Origin: an uncultured Oscillospiraceae bacterium
Lineage (GTDB): Bacteria > Bacillota > Clostridia > Oscillospirales > Oscillospiraceae
Direction: 5' to 3'
NCBI GenBank assembly: GCA_944387065.1
Contig: CALXDM010000001.1
Coordinates: forward strand, 62,001-126,000
Length of the DNA: 64,000 bases
Shown: piece after piece, positions 8,477 through 18,709 of the stretch
Layout: each line of letters opens with the position of its first letter
Position numbering within the stretch: position 1 is the stretch's first letter
The notes under the pieces: generated by a model
The model's database searches: none
Told to the model about the DNA's origin: nothing
What the model saw: only the letters and a program-made list of their open reading frames with translations
Program-made: the position numbers and the translations under genes

Positions 8477-8505
8477 ATCATAGCACACCCCCAGCCGGAT
8501 TTCAA
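8477..8505 (-). promoter_or_regulatory. scfA promoter
   Basis: On the minus strand: TTGAAA (8500-8505), 17 bp, TATGAT (8477-8482). The leader is about 25 nt. This is one of the best sigma-A matches in the window and predicts high peptide expression. Confidence 0.75.
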
Positions 8506-8541
8506 GGCTTATCTCCCGCTTTTGGATGTTTTTGGAGAACT

Positions 8542-9309
8542 TCACCGACCCTGTCCACCCTCCCTGGGGCGCAGCAGGAAGGTATAGGTCTCCCCATCGG
8601 AATGGACGGGGGAAAAGGCATAGTCCAGCCCCTGGAACTCCTTGAGCCCCTCCGGGTCATCCACCCCACGCTCGGCCAGAAAGCGCACCATCTCGCCTCT
8701 GGCCATCTTGCACAGGGTGCCCTTTTCCACCACCTTGCCGTCCGCCAGCTCCCCGAACACGCAGGTAATCAGCCGGGCCCCCGCCGGGCGGTGCTGGATG
8801 ACGCAGCGGCTGTACTCCTTGGAAGCCAGGTCAACCACGCAGTCAGTCTCCCGGTAGAGCGCGTCTGCAAGCAGACTTCCCCAGTAGCTATAAAGGTCTT
8901 TTGCCTGCCCGATTTTCAGCTTGGCCTGCATCTCCAGCCGATAGGGAATCACTCCATCGAAGGGGCGCAGCACTCCGTACAGGCCGGAGAGAATGCGCAG
9001 GTGATCCTGAATGTAGTCGAAGGCGGCCTGGGTAAACACACCGGGGGCCATGTACTGGTACTGGATCCCCTCGTAGGCCAGGATGGCAGGGGTCAGGTCC
9101 CGGCGCAGTCCGAAGCGGGCCAGTCGGTCCAGGTTGAGGGCGGTGATCTGATCATTACACTTCCAGAGGGCCTTGAGCTGCTCATAGGACATGGACTGCA
9201 GCTGCCGATAGATCACCTCCGAGCGATCCAAGAACTGGGGCAGATCCCGCCAGGGCAAGGTGTCCCGGTCCACCCGCATCTTCTTGGCAGGGGCGATGAT
9301 TAGCTTCAT
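8542..9309 (-). CDS. yaaA: peroxide stress protein YaaA
   Basis: A 255-residue member of the YaaA/DUF328 family, which in E. coli lowers free iron and limits peroxide damage. It begins MKLIIAPAKKM and contains the family segments ALNLDRL, YQYMAPGVFTQAAFDY and LSGLYGVLRPFDGVIPYRLEM. Its ATG overlaps the stop of the rhodanese gene by 4 nt, and the thiol peroxidase gene is just upstream. The neighbourhood therefore supports a peroxide-defence role. Confidence 0.93.
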   Translation of the reverse strand: MKLIIAPAKKMRVDRDTLPWRDLPQFLDRSEVIYRQLQSMSYEQLKALWKCNDQITALNLDRLARFGLRRDLTPAILAYEGIQYQYMAPGVFTQAAFDYIQDHLRILSGLYGVLRPFDGVIPYRLEMQAKLKIGQAKDLYSYWGSLLADALYRETDCVVDLASKEYSRCVIQHRPAGARLITCVFGELADGKVVEKGTLCKMARGEMVRFLAERGVDDPEGLKEFQGLDYAFSPVHSDGETYTFLLRPREGGQGR

Positions 9310-9674
9310 CCCCCCTGCTCCACCTCATAGGGCCAGCGCAGAATGCCGCCAAAATCATAGACCTGGGTGTAGCCCATGTCGGCCAGGGCCTCTGCGGCCA
9401 TCCGGCTGCGGCCGCCGCTTTGGCAGTAGACCAGCACCTGGGCGTCCTTGCCGCCGGGGATGGCCTGGGCCGCCTGGGCCTCGCTGAAGGTGCTCAGGGG
9501 CAGCAGAGTGGCCCGGGGAATGTGGCCCCGGACATACTCGTCCCGCTCCCGCACGTCCAGGATGACGGCGTCGGGGTGCTCCTGCATACGCTGCTTGGCC
9601 TGCTGGGGGGAGATGTGATGGTACCCATCGCCCTCCCGGCCACCGCCCAGCAGGTGGGCCAATCTCCTCAGCAT
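9306..9674 (-). CDS. rhodanese-like domain protein
   Basis: A single rhodanese domain of 122 residues. The catalytic loop is CQSGGRSR with Cys84, and DVRERDEYVRGHIPRA is the typical CH2 motif. Such proteins carry persulfide sulfur to thiol acceptors; the acceptor here is unknown. The start at 9674 overlaps the bcp stop by 7 nt, and its own stop overlaps yaaA by 4 nt, so all three are translationally coupled. A longer upstream reading frame is only the shadow of bcp. Confidence 0.9.
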   Translation of the reverse strand: MLRRLAHLLGGGREGDGYHHISPQQAKQRMQEHPDAVILDVRERDEYVRGHIPRATLLPLSTFSEAQAAQAIPGGKDAQVLVYCQSGGRSRMAAEALADMGYTQVYDFGGILRWPYEVEQGG

Positions 9675-10138
9675 TTCTCCACCCCCTCCACATAGGCCAG
9701 GAAGTCCTGGGGGTTGGTGTCCGGCTTGACCTTCTCCTGGGCCTGGACGATGACCCCCTGTTCGTCGATGAGGTAGGTGGTGCGCACCACACCCATGCTC
9801 ACCTTGCCATAGAGCTTCTTCTCCTGCCACACCCCATAGGCCTGGATGGCCTGCAGCTCCGGGTCGGCCAGCAGTAGGAAGGGCAGTTCATATTTTTGAG
9901 CAAACTTCTGGTGGGAGGCGGCGGAATCCTTGCTGATCCCGATGACCACCGCCCCCTTGGCCTGGAAGGCCGGGTAGCGCTCGGCAAAGGCGCAGGCCTG
10001 CCGGGTGCAGCCGGGGGTGTTGTCCTTGGGATAGAAATACAGCACCACCTTCCGGCCCAGGAAATCGGACAGGCGGACCTGGTTTCCGTCCTGGTCGGAC
10101 AGGGTGAAATCAGGGGCTTTCGTGCCCACGTTCAGCAT
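9668..10138 (-). CDS. bcp: thioredoxin-dependent thiol peroxidase (Bcp/PrxQ)
   Basis: Reduces hydrogen and organic peroxides using thioredoxin. The 156-residue peroxiredoxin has a peroxidatic Cys44 and resolving Cys49 in TPGCTRQACAF, the PrxQ spacing. The ATG at 10138 is chosen because AAGGAG lies 8 nt upstream; an in-frame start ten codons earlier has no such site. It is the first gene of the bcp-rhodanese-yaaA operon, with a strong promoter at 10216-10244. The promoter has no obvious PerR box. Confidence 0.95.
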   Translation of the reverse strand: MLNVGTKAPDFTLSDQDGNQVRLSDFLGRKVVLYFYPKDNTPGCTRQACAFAERYPAFQAKGAVVIGISKDSAASHQKFAQKYELPFLLLADPELQAIQAYGVWQEKKLYGKVSMGVVRTTYLIDEQGVIVQAQEKVKPDTNPQDFLAYVEGVEKC

Positions 10139-10215
10139 GGCGATCACTCCTTTTATCTTTGGTGACACAGGGCCCGGACCGGTGTGCAGCTGGGCCGGAG
10201 GCCGGGCTTCTTGTC

Positions 10216-10244
10216 ATTATACTACTCTTTTGATCGAATTTCAA
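10216..10244 (-). promoter_or_regulatory. promoter of the bcp-rhodanese-yaaA operon
   Basis: On the minus strand: TTGAAA (10239-10244), 17 bp, TATAAT (10216-10221). It lies immediately downstream of the cotJ operon terminator. Confidence 0.8.
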
Positions 10245-10247
10245 AAG

Positions 10248-10287
10248 AAAAAACACCGGGCCGCCCGGTTTCCCGGACGGCCCAGTG
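10248..10287 (-). terminator. cotJ operon terminator
   Basis: A long GC hairpin (10254-10287) with a small loop near 10270, then six T on the minus strand (10248-10253). It is adjacent to the bcp -35 element. Confidence 0.85.
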
Positions 10288-10299
10288 GGGATGTTTGAT

Positions 10300-10896
10300 T
10301 TATCGGTCAAAGGCCGGGTTCATATAGTAGACGTTCTTTTGATTCATGCGCTGCTTGGCCAGCTCGATGGCCTCGCCAAAACGCTGGAAGTGGACGATCT
10401 CCCGCTCCCTCAAAAAGCGGATCACGTCGCTGACGTCAGGGTCGTCAGACAGGCGCAGGATGTTGTCGTAGGTGACCCGGGCCTTTTGTTCCGCTGCCAG
10501 ATCCTCGGTCAGGTCGCAGATCACATCCCCCTTCACCGCCATGGAGGCCGCGTTGTAGGGCCAGCCGGAGGCGGCGGTGGGATAGACCCCGGTGGTGTGG
10601 TCCACGAAGTAGGCGTCAAAACCGGCGGTCTTGATCTGCTCATCGCTGAGCTTTCGGGTCAGCTGGTGGACGATGGCGCCGATCATCTCCAGGTGCCCCA
10701 GCTCCTCGGTGCCAATGTCGGTCAGCAGCCCCTTCAGCTCCGGGTAGGGCATGGCGTAGCGCTGGCTGAGATAGCGCAGGGAGGCGCCCAGCTCACCGTC
10801 GGGTCCCCCGTATTGAGAGATGATGGCCGCGGCCAGCTTGGGGTTGCAGTTCTTGATGCGGACCGGGTACTGCAGCTTCTTCTCATAGACAAACAT
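10300..10896 (-). CDS. cotJC: spore coat protein CotJC, manganese catalase family
   Basis: A 198-residue ferritin-like protein related to Mn-catalase. It carries the metal-ligand motifs ELGHLE (about residues 66-71) and EREIVHFQRF (about 167-176), with additional Glu ligands near the N terminus. In Bacillus, CotJC is an inner coat component; clostridial relatives show catalase activity, so protection of the spore from peroxide is plausible. Its ATG abuts the stop codon of the fused cotJA-cotJB gene. Confidence 0.93.
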   Translation of the reverse strand: MFVYEKKLQYPVRIKNCNPKLAAAIISQYGGPDGELGASLRYLSQRYAMPYPELKGLLTDIGTEELGHLEMIGAIVHQLTRKLSDEQIKTAGFDAYFVDHTTGVYPTAASGWPYNAASMAVKGDVICDLTEDLAAEQKARVTYDNILRLSDDPDVSDVIRFLREREIVHFQRFGEAIELAKQRMNQKNVYYMNPAFDR

Positions 10897-11358
10897 TTAG
10901 TTGTCACCCCCCTCTCTGCGGTACTCCCAGGGCCAGGGGTCGTTCAGCCAGGTATAGACGCCGTTTTGAATGGCGTTGGCCTGGGTCAGCGGGCCGTACA
11001 TGGCCTCATAGCGGCGCCTGCCCTGCTCGGCTAGTCGGGTGTACTGTTGAAAGAGCGCAGCTGCCTCCGCGTCCTCCTGGTGGGTGTCCAGGTAGAGACC
11101 CAGCTCGGTGATGACAAAGTTCAGGGCCTGTAGCTCAGCCGCGGCCCCCTCGGCCAAGGTGGCCGCCTGCGTCTTTACATGGAAGGGCAGGTTGAGCCCC
11201 GGAAACAGTGTGCCGTTGGCCAGGGCGTCCTTCTGATCATATAGCTTGCTCCCCTGCTGCTGAAAGGGAACAAACGGAACCGCCAGCGGGGCGCAGTGGG
11301 AAAGCGTTCCCTGCCCGTCCTCGCAATGCCGGGAATTGGGTGCGGTGTTGGAATCCAA
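10897..11358 (-). CDS. fused CotJA-CotJB spore coat protein
   Basis: One 153-residue frame encodes both small coat proteins that are separate genes in Bacillus subtilis. Residues about 22-60 match CotJA (APLAVPFVPFQ, LANGTLFPGLNLPF). Residues about 68-150 match CotJB (ALNFVITELGLYLDTHQED, RRYEAMYGPL, ending WLNDPWPWEYR). No stop codon or frameshift separates them. The start appears to be TTG at 11358, because a perfect AGGAGG lies 8 nt upstream. The stop codon is directly followed by the cotJC ATG. The joined product is inferred to act in the CotJ coat assembly; a sequencing indel could also create such a fusion. Confidence 0.85.
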   Translation of the reverse strand: MDSNTAPNSRHCEDGQGTLSHCAPLAVPFVPFQQQGSKLYDQKDALANGTLFPGLNLPFHVKTQAATLAEGAAAELQALNFVITELGLYLDTHQEDAEAAALFQQYTRLAEQGRRRYEAMYGPLTQANAIQNGVYTWLNDPWPWEYRREGGDN

Positions 11359-11402
11359 TCACGTTGCCTCCTCACGAAAGGTTTGACAGAGACTGTCATC
11401 CC

Positions 11403-11410
11403 ATTCTATG
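11403..11410 (-). promoter_or_regulatory. possible mother-cell -10 element for the cotJ operon
   Basis: CATAGAAT on the minus strand, 45 nt before the cotJ start, resembles the CATACAAT -10 box of SigE promoters. B. subtilis cotJ is SigE-controlled. The -35 match is weak, so this is tentative. Confidence 0.35.
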
Positions 11411-11480
11411 CGGGCCTGACAGGCGGTGACAGCCTGCTTGTTTGGAGGGAATCCGACCGGATATTCCTATTCCTGAGATG

Positions 11481-11522
11481 AAAAAACGCCGGCGCAGCCC
11501 AAAATCTGGCCACGCCGGCGGC
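11481..11522 (-). terminator. terminator of the murD-to-nuclease operon
   Basis: Arms CGCCGGCG (11487-11494) and CGCCGGCG (11513-11520), then six T on the minus strand (11481-11486). It marks the end of the long minus-strand run starting at murD. Confidence 0.9.
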
Positions 11523-11536
11523 TTGTGGGGTGTGGG

Positions 11537-12409
11537 TCAGGGATGGCAGTTGCCACAGGGCTGATAACCCTGGGCCAGCAGCAACTCCCGGGTCCCCTCG
11601 TAGTCCTGGCGATTGCCCTGCCGGATGTCCGCCACGCTGGGGCAGCTGGGCAGGTGGAAGCGCCGGCTGCTGGTGTTGAGCACATACCGCCCCGTCTCCC
11701 CCTGGGAGAGGACCTCCAGATCCGCCTGGTTCTCCCCTGTGGCGTAGTCGATGGACACCCCGGGCTGCACGTTGTAGATGTAGACGTTGAAGCACACCCC
11801 TTCCCCTTCGTCCTCCACCGAGATGGCCTCCATCTGAACCCCGCTGGCCAGCAGGTTGTCCCCTTGAAAGACAGGGGTCACCCGGTAGAGCACATGGTTG
11901 CCCGTTTCCCGCACATAGCCGGCCACCAGGTTTTCAAAGGGGAGCATCCCCTCCACATTCAGGTATCGGGTGCCGGTGATCAGGTTGCGCTCGTTGGCGT
12001 TCTCCCCGGTGAGCTGAAAGCCAATGAGGTGGCAGCGGTTGTACAGGTACTCCCCGTCTACAAACTCGTAGCGCTGGTTCACCCAGCCGGTGGGCTCCAC
12101 CTGGCTGATGGACTCCCGCTCCTGGGTGGGCATGGTCTCCGGACCCACATTGGCGTAAGCCGTGCCGCAGCGGCCCAGGCCATCCAGCAGGCTGTATTGC
12201 TCGAAGGGCTGGGTGGTGAAGTCGTCCAGCGTGAAGCCAGGCTGGTTGTCCGAAATGGTCACATAGGGATGCCCGGCATAGGCCGGAACCTCCCCCAAAG
12301 AGGGGGCCTGCCCAGGGGGCAGCAGCGCCTGGCAGCCGCACAGGGCCATCAGGGCCAGAACCAGAGTGGATAGCAGGGCGGCTATCCGCCTTCCAATGCC
12401 TTCTGTCAT
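11537..12409 (-). CDS. secreted DNA/RNA non-specific endonuclease lipoprotein with Ada-like zinc tail
   Basis: 290 residues. The N terminus is a lipoprotein signal with lipobox LCGC (about residues 23-26). The core resembles DNA-entry/EndA-type beta-beta-alpha-metal nucleases: YLYNRCHLIGFQLTGE (about 120-136) carries the catalytic His region and NERNLITGTRYLNV (about 138-152) the metal-binding Asn. The last 45 residues, FHLPSCPSV through GYQPCGNCHP, give an HxxxC...CxxC pattern like the Ada zinc-binding module. It probably degrades extracellular or incoming DNA. It ends the operon, 13 bp after the aminotransferase gene. Substrate and the role of the tail are inferred. Confidence 0.82.
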   Translation of the reverse strand: MTEGIGRRIAALLSTLVLALMALCGCQALLPPGQAPSLGEVPAYAGHPYVTISDNQPGFTLDDFTTQPFEQYSLLDGLGRCGTAYANVGPETMPTQERESISQVEPTGWVNQRYEFVDGEYLYNRCHLIGFQLTGENANERNLITGTRYLNVEGMLPFENLVAGYVRETGNHVLYRVTPVFQGDNLLASGVQMEAISVEDEGEGVCFNVYIYNVQPGVSIDYATGENQADLEVLSQGETGRYVLNTSSRRFHLPSCPSVADIRQGNRQDYEGTRELLLAQGYQPCGNCHP

Positions 12410-12422
12410 ATCTCCACCTCCC

Positions 12423-13595
12423 TCACCGGTTCAAGATGCCGCTGCCTGCCACCGCAGCGACGATCTGCTCCATGACTGGCACGGGCTGGACCAGGGCAAA
12501 GCGCACATATCCCTCCCCCAGGGAACCGAAGGCGGAGCCGGGGGTGCACAGCAGGCCCGTCCGATCCAGCAGCTCATAGCAGAAGTCCACGCAGTTGGAG
12601 TAGCCTTTGGGCAGCGGCCCCCAGACAAACATGCTGCCCTGGCTATCTGGAACCTCCCAGCCGATGGACCGCAGTCCGCCGCACAGCGCGTCCCGCCTGG
12701 CCTGGTACTCCATCCGGTGTCGGGTCACGCTGTCCTGGGGGCCGCGCAGGGCGGCCACCGCAGCCTGCTGCACCGGCAGGAAAATCCCATAGTCGATCTG
12801 GGATCTCAGCCGGCGAAAGCACCCAACCACCTCCCGGTTGCCCAGCAGGAAGGAAATGCGCGCGCCGGTGAGGTTGTAGGTTTTGGACAGGGAGTTGAAC
12901 TCCACACCCACCTGCCGGGCGCCGGGATAGGACAGGAAGGATTTCCCCTGCCGGCCGTCGTAGACGATCTCCGAATAGGCGTTGTCATGGATGATCAGGA
13001 TCTCATACCGCCGGGCAAAGGCGATCAGCTCCTCATAGAAGCTGTCCGGCGCGGCCACCCCCACCGGGTTGGCCGGATAGGACACCACCATGCATTTGGC
13101 CCGCCGGGCAAGCTCTGGGTCAAAGTGGGCCAGGTCGGGCAGAAACCCGTTCTCCCGCCGCAGCGCATAGCCCACACAGCGAGCCCCGCACAGGGCGGGA
13201 CCCAGGGTGAAGATGGGGTAGCCCGGGTTGGGCACCAGCACGATGTCCCCGGGATCGCACAGGGCCCATCCGATGTGGGCCAGCCCCTCCTGGGAGCCGT
13301 AGACCGCCATCAGCTCATCCGGCTCCAGCTCCACCCCGTATCGGCTGGCATACCACTCCTGTACCGCCTGGATCAGCTCCGGGCGTTCGCTGAGGGAATA
13401 GCGGTAGTTGCCTGGGTCGGCCGCAGCCTGGGCCATGGCCTGCACCACATGGGGGTCAGGCAGGAAATCGGGCGTTCCAATGGACAGGTTGTACACCTGC
13501 TTGCCCTGGGCCAGTCGCTGCTGCCGGCGCTGGTCCAGGACGTTGAAGATGCCCGGCTGGAAGCCGTCCATCCGCTTTGCGCTGTGAATCATCAT
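12423..13595 (-). CDS. class I/II PLP-dependent aminotransferase
   Basis: A 390-residue fold type I aminotransferase. The PLP lysine lies in SLSKTYNLTGARI (about residue 234). Upstream are NPGYPIF, SYPANPVG and HDNAYSEIVYDG, typical of the group that includes LL-diaminopimelate aminotransferase, AlaC and MalY-like enzymes. The exact substrate cannot be decided; DapL-like annotation is common for such proteins. It lies 34 bp downstream of ligA and 13 bp upstream of the nuclease gene. Confidence 0.88.
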   Translation of the reverse strand: MMIHSAKRMDGFQPGIFNVLDQRRQQRLAQGKQVYNLSIGTPDFLPDPHVVQAMAQAAADPGNYRYSLSERPELIQAVQEWYASRYGVELEPDELMAVYGSQEGLAHIGWALCDPGDIVLVPNPGYPIFTLGPALCGARCVGYALRRENGFLPDLAHFDPELARRAKCMVVSYPANPVGVAAPDSFYEELIAFARRYEILIIHDNAYSEIVYDGRQGKSFLSYPGARQVGVEFNSLSKTYNLTGARISFLLGNREVVGCFRRLRSQIDYGIFLPVQQAAVAALRGPQDSVTRHRMEYQARRDALCGGLRSIGWEVPDSQGSMFVWGPLPKGYSNCVDFCYELLDRTGLLCTPGSAFGSLGEGYVRFALVQPVPVMEQIVAAVAGSGILNR

Positions 13596-13629
13596 GGGCT
13601 TATTCCATCTCCCTGTCTCTCTTTCTCCT

Positions 13630-16395
<2,766 letters not shown>

Positions 16396-16433
16396 TCACC
16401 TCCAGGCAAACTGTATGCGCCCCACGGCTCGGC

Positions 16434-17684
16434 CTATGTGCTCAGCAGCTGTTCCACAGCCAGCAGGATCCCCGCCTTCCCAGACTCATAGGTCAGCCCC
16501 CCCTGGAGATAGACGGCGTAGGGCTCCCGCATGGGCGCATCCGCGGACAGCTCGATGGATGCGCCCTGGATGAAGGCCCCGGCGGCCATGATGACCTGGC
16601 AGTCGTAGCCGGGCATATCCCAGGGCTCCGGCGTCACATAGGAGTCCACCGGCGCGCCCGACTGGATGCCCTGGCAGAAGCGCTTCACCTTTTCCGGATC
16701 CCCCAGGCGGATCATCTGGATAATGTCGTGCCGAACCTCATCCGAGGGGGGCTGGGTCTCATAGCCCAGCAGCTCCATGATTCCAGCCCCGAACACGGCG
16801 GTTTTCAGCGCCTGGGCCACCGTGTGGGGGGCCAAAAACAGCCCCTGGTAGAGCAGGCGGTTTTGCCCCAAGGTTGCCCCGCACTCCCGGCCGATGCCCG
16901 GGCAGGTCAGGCGGGCGGCCGCGGCCTCCACCAGATCCTGCCGCCCGGCCAGGTAAGCCCCCGTGGGGGCCAGCCCTCCGCCGGGGTTCTTGATCAGGGA
17001 GCCCACAGCCAGGTCTGCCCCCACATGGGTGGGCTCCTGCCGCTCCACAAATTCTCCGTAACAGTTGTCCACCAGGATGGCAGCCTCGGGGTTTGCCCAG
17101 CGCAGGACGGCGCATATCTCCCCGATCTGCTCCACCGACAGGGAGGCCCGGGTGGAGTAGCCCTTGGAGCGCTGGATGAGCACCGCCTTGACCCGGGGAT
17201 CCCCAGCGGCCCGGGCAATTCCCTCCAGGTCTGGCTCCCCGCCCGCCGCCGGCTCCACCTGTTGATAGCCCACGCCGTAATCCTTCAGCGAGCCCCAGCC
17301 CTTATCCGTGACCCCAATCACCCCCAGCAGGGTGTCGTAGGGCGCGCCCACGGCGCTGAGCAGCACCTCCCCCGGACGCAGCGCGCCGAACAGCGCCGCT
17401 GCGATGGCGTGGGTGCCGTTGACGAAGCCAATGCGCACCAGGGCGTCCTGGGTGCCAAACAGCTCTGCATAGATCCGATCCAGCTGATCCCGGCCCAGGT
17501 CGTCATACCCATAGCCGGTGGTGCCAGCAAAGTAGCCCTCCGCCACCCGGTGGTTCTGAAAGGCGGCCAGCACCCGCTGAGTGTTGTGCTGGGCAATGGC
17601 GTCGATGCGGGCAAACTGGCCCCGTACCCGGGCCTCCGCCTGGTCGGCCAGGTCCAATACCCGCCGAGAAATCTGTAAAGACAT
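16434..17684 (-). CDS. PLP-dependent lyase, methionine gamma-lyase / YnbB (aluminium resistance) family
   Basis: A 416-residue fold type I PLP protein. The PLP lysine lies in SLIKNPGGGLAPTGAYLAG, the hallmark of the YnbB/'aluminium resistance protein' group, which NCBI names methionine gamma-lyase family. VDNCYGEFVE supplies the PLP-binding Asp. True substrate unknown; cystathionine- or methionine-type beta/gamma-elimination is the usual inference. It starts 5 bp after the stop of the first M42 peptidase gene, so the two are co-transcribed. Confidence 0.9.
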   Translation of the reverse strand: MSLQISRRVLDLADQAEARVRGQFARIDAIAQHNTQRVLAAFQNHRVAEGYFAGTTGYGYDDLGRDQLDRIYAELFGTQDALVRIGFVNGTHAIAAALFGALRPGEVLLSAVGAPYDTLLGVIGVTDKGWGSLKDYGVGYQQVEPAAGGEPDLEGIARAAGDPRVKAVLIQRSKGYSTRASLSVEQIGEICAVLRWANPEAAILVDNCYGEFVERQEPTHVGADLAVGSLIKNPGGGLAPTGAYLAGRQDLVEAAAARLTCPGIGRECGATLGQNRLLYQGLFLAPHTVAQALKTAVFGAGIMELLGYETQPPSDEVRHDIIQMIRLGDPEKVKRFCQGIQSGAPVDSYVTPEPWDMPGYDCQVIMAAGAFIQGASIELSADAPMREPYAVYLQGGLTYESGKAGILLAVEQLLST

Positions 17685-17689
17685 TTACC

Positions 17690-18694
17690 TTAACACACTT
17701 TCTCTAACTTAGATTCCAGGAAGGCCCTGGTCAGATCCGCGCAGGCCTGCACATCCCGCAGGTCCACCAGCTCCATGGGGCTGTGACCGTACCGCCAGGG
17801 AATGGAAATGCCCCCGGTGATCACCCCGGCCCGGTTGAGGTGGATGGGACCGGCGTCGGTGCCGCCGGCGCGGATCACATCCCGCTGGGCCGGAATGCCC
17901 TTCTGCTGGGCCAGCTGCATCAGCCGCTCCACCATCCAAGGGTGGCAGATCACCGAACCGTCCATCACCTTCACCGCCGCGCCGCCCCCCAGCACGCTGC
18001 TCACCAGGTGCTTGGATCCAGGCTGGTCGTCAGCGGGGGTGACGTCCAGGGCCAGGCCGTAGTCCGGCTCAATAGCCCAGGCGGCGGTTTTCGCCCCCCG
18101 GGTGCCCACTTCTTCCTGGGCGGAGAAGACGAAATACAGGTCGTTATCCGTCTCCCCCAGCGCGGACATGGCTGCTAGCTGGGCCGCACACCCGGCCCGG
18201 TTGTCCAGATAGGGGGCGCTGACTCGGTGGCCCAGCTGGATCAGCCGGGTGTCAAACACCGCCGCGTCGCCGATCTGGACCAGGCGCTGGGCTTGCTCCC
18301 GGTCGGCTGCGCCCACGTCCAGGAACAGGTCGGAGCGCTTGCGCTTGCCAGGCTCCACATCGGCCTGGGCCTGCACCACGCCCCCCTGCCCGTTTTGAAA
18401 GCGCACCGGCGTGTGCACCACCCGGTCAGGGGAAATGCCACCGAGCCCTCCCACCCGGATATGGCCCTGCTCGTCCACATGGGTGGCCACCAGGGCAATG
18501 GTGTCCATGTGAGCGGAGACCATCACCCGAGGTCCACTCCCCCGCCGGTGGCAGATGAGGTTGCCCAGGGTGTCCCGCCGGAGCTCGTCGCAATAAGGTG
18601 CGGCCAGCTCCTGGATGAGCTGGGCCACTTCATCCTCCTTGCCGGATGGGCCGTAGGCGGCGGTAATCCGCCGCAAGGTTTCCATCAGATCCAT
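17690..18694 (-). CDS. M42 family metallopeptidase (copy 1)
   Basis: 334 residues, related to glutamyl/deblocking aminopeptidases that form self-compartmentalised tetrahedral dodecamers. Metal-ligand motifs: SAHMDTIALVATHVD (about 59-73), SAPYLDNRAGCAAQL (about 174-188), the catalytic Glu pair in SAQEEVGTRGA (about 208-218) and a C-terminal His in YGHSP. AGGAGG lies 9 nt before the ATG. It is the last of three tandem paralogues, which diverge clearly from each other, so different peptide specificities are likely. Confidence 0.93.
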   Translation of the reverse strand: MDLMETLRRITAAYGPSGKEDEVAQLIQELAAPYCDELRRDTLGNLICHRRGSGPRVMVSAHMDTIALVATHVDEQGHIRVGGLGGISPDRVVHTPVRFQNGQGGVVQAQADVEPGKRKRSDLFLDVGAADREQAQRLVQIGDAAVFDTRLIQLGHRVSAPYLDNRAGCAAQLAAMSALGETDNDLYFVFSAQEEVGTRGAKTAAWAIEPDYGLALDVTPADDQPGSKHLVSSVLGGGAAVKVMDGSVICHPWMVERLMQLAQQKGIPAQRDVIRAGGTDAGPIHLNRAGVITGGISIPWRYGHSPMELVDLRDVQACADLTRAFLESKLEKVC

Positions 18695-18709
18695 GCCTAC
18701 TGCCTCCTG

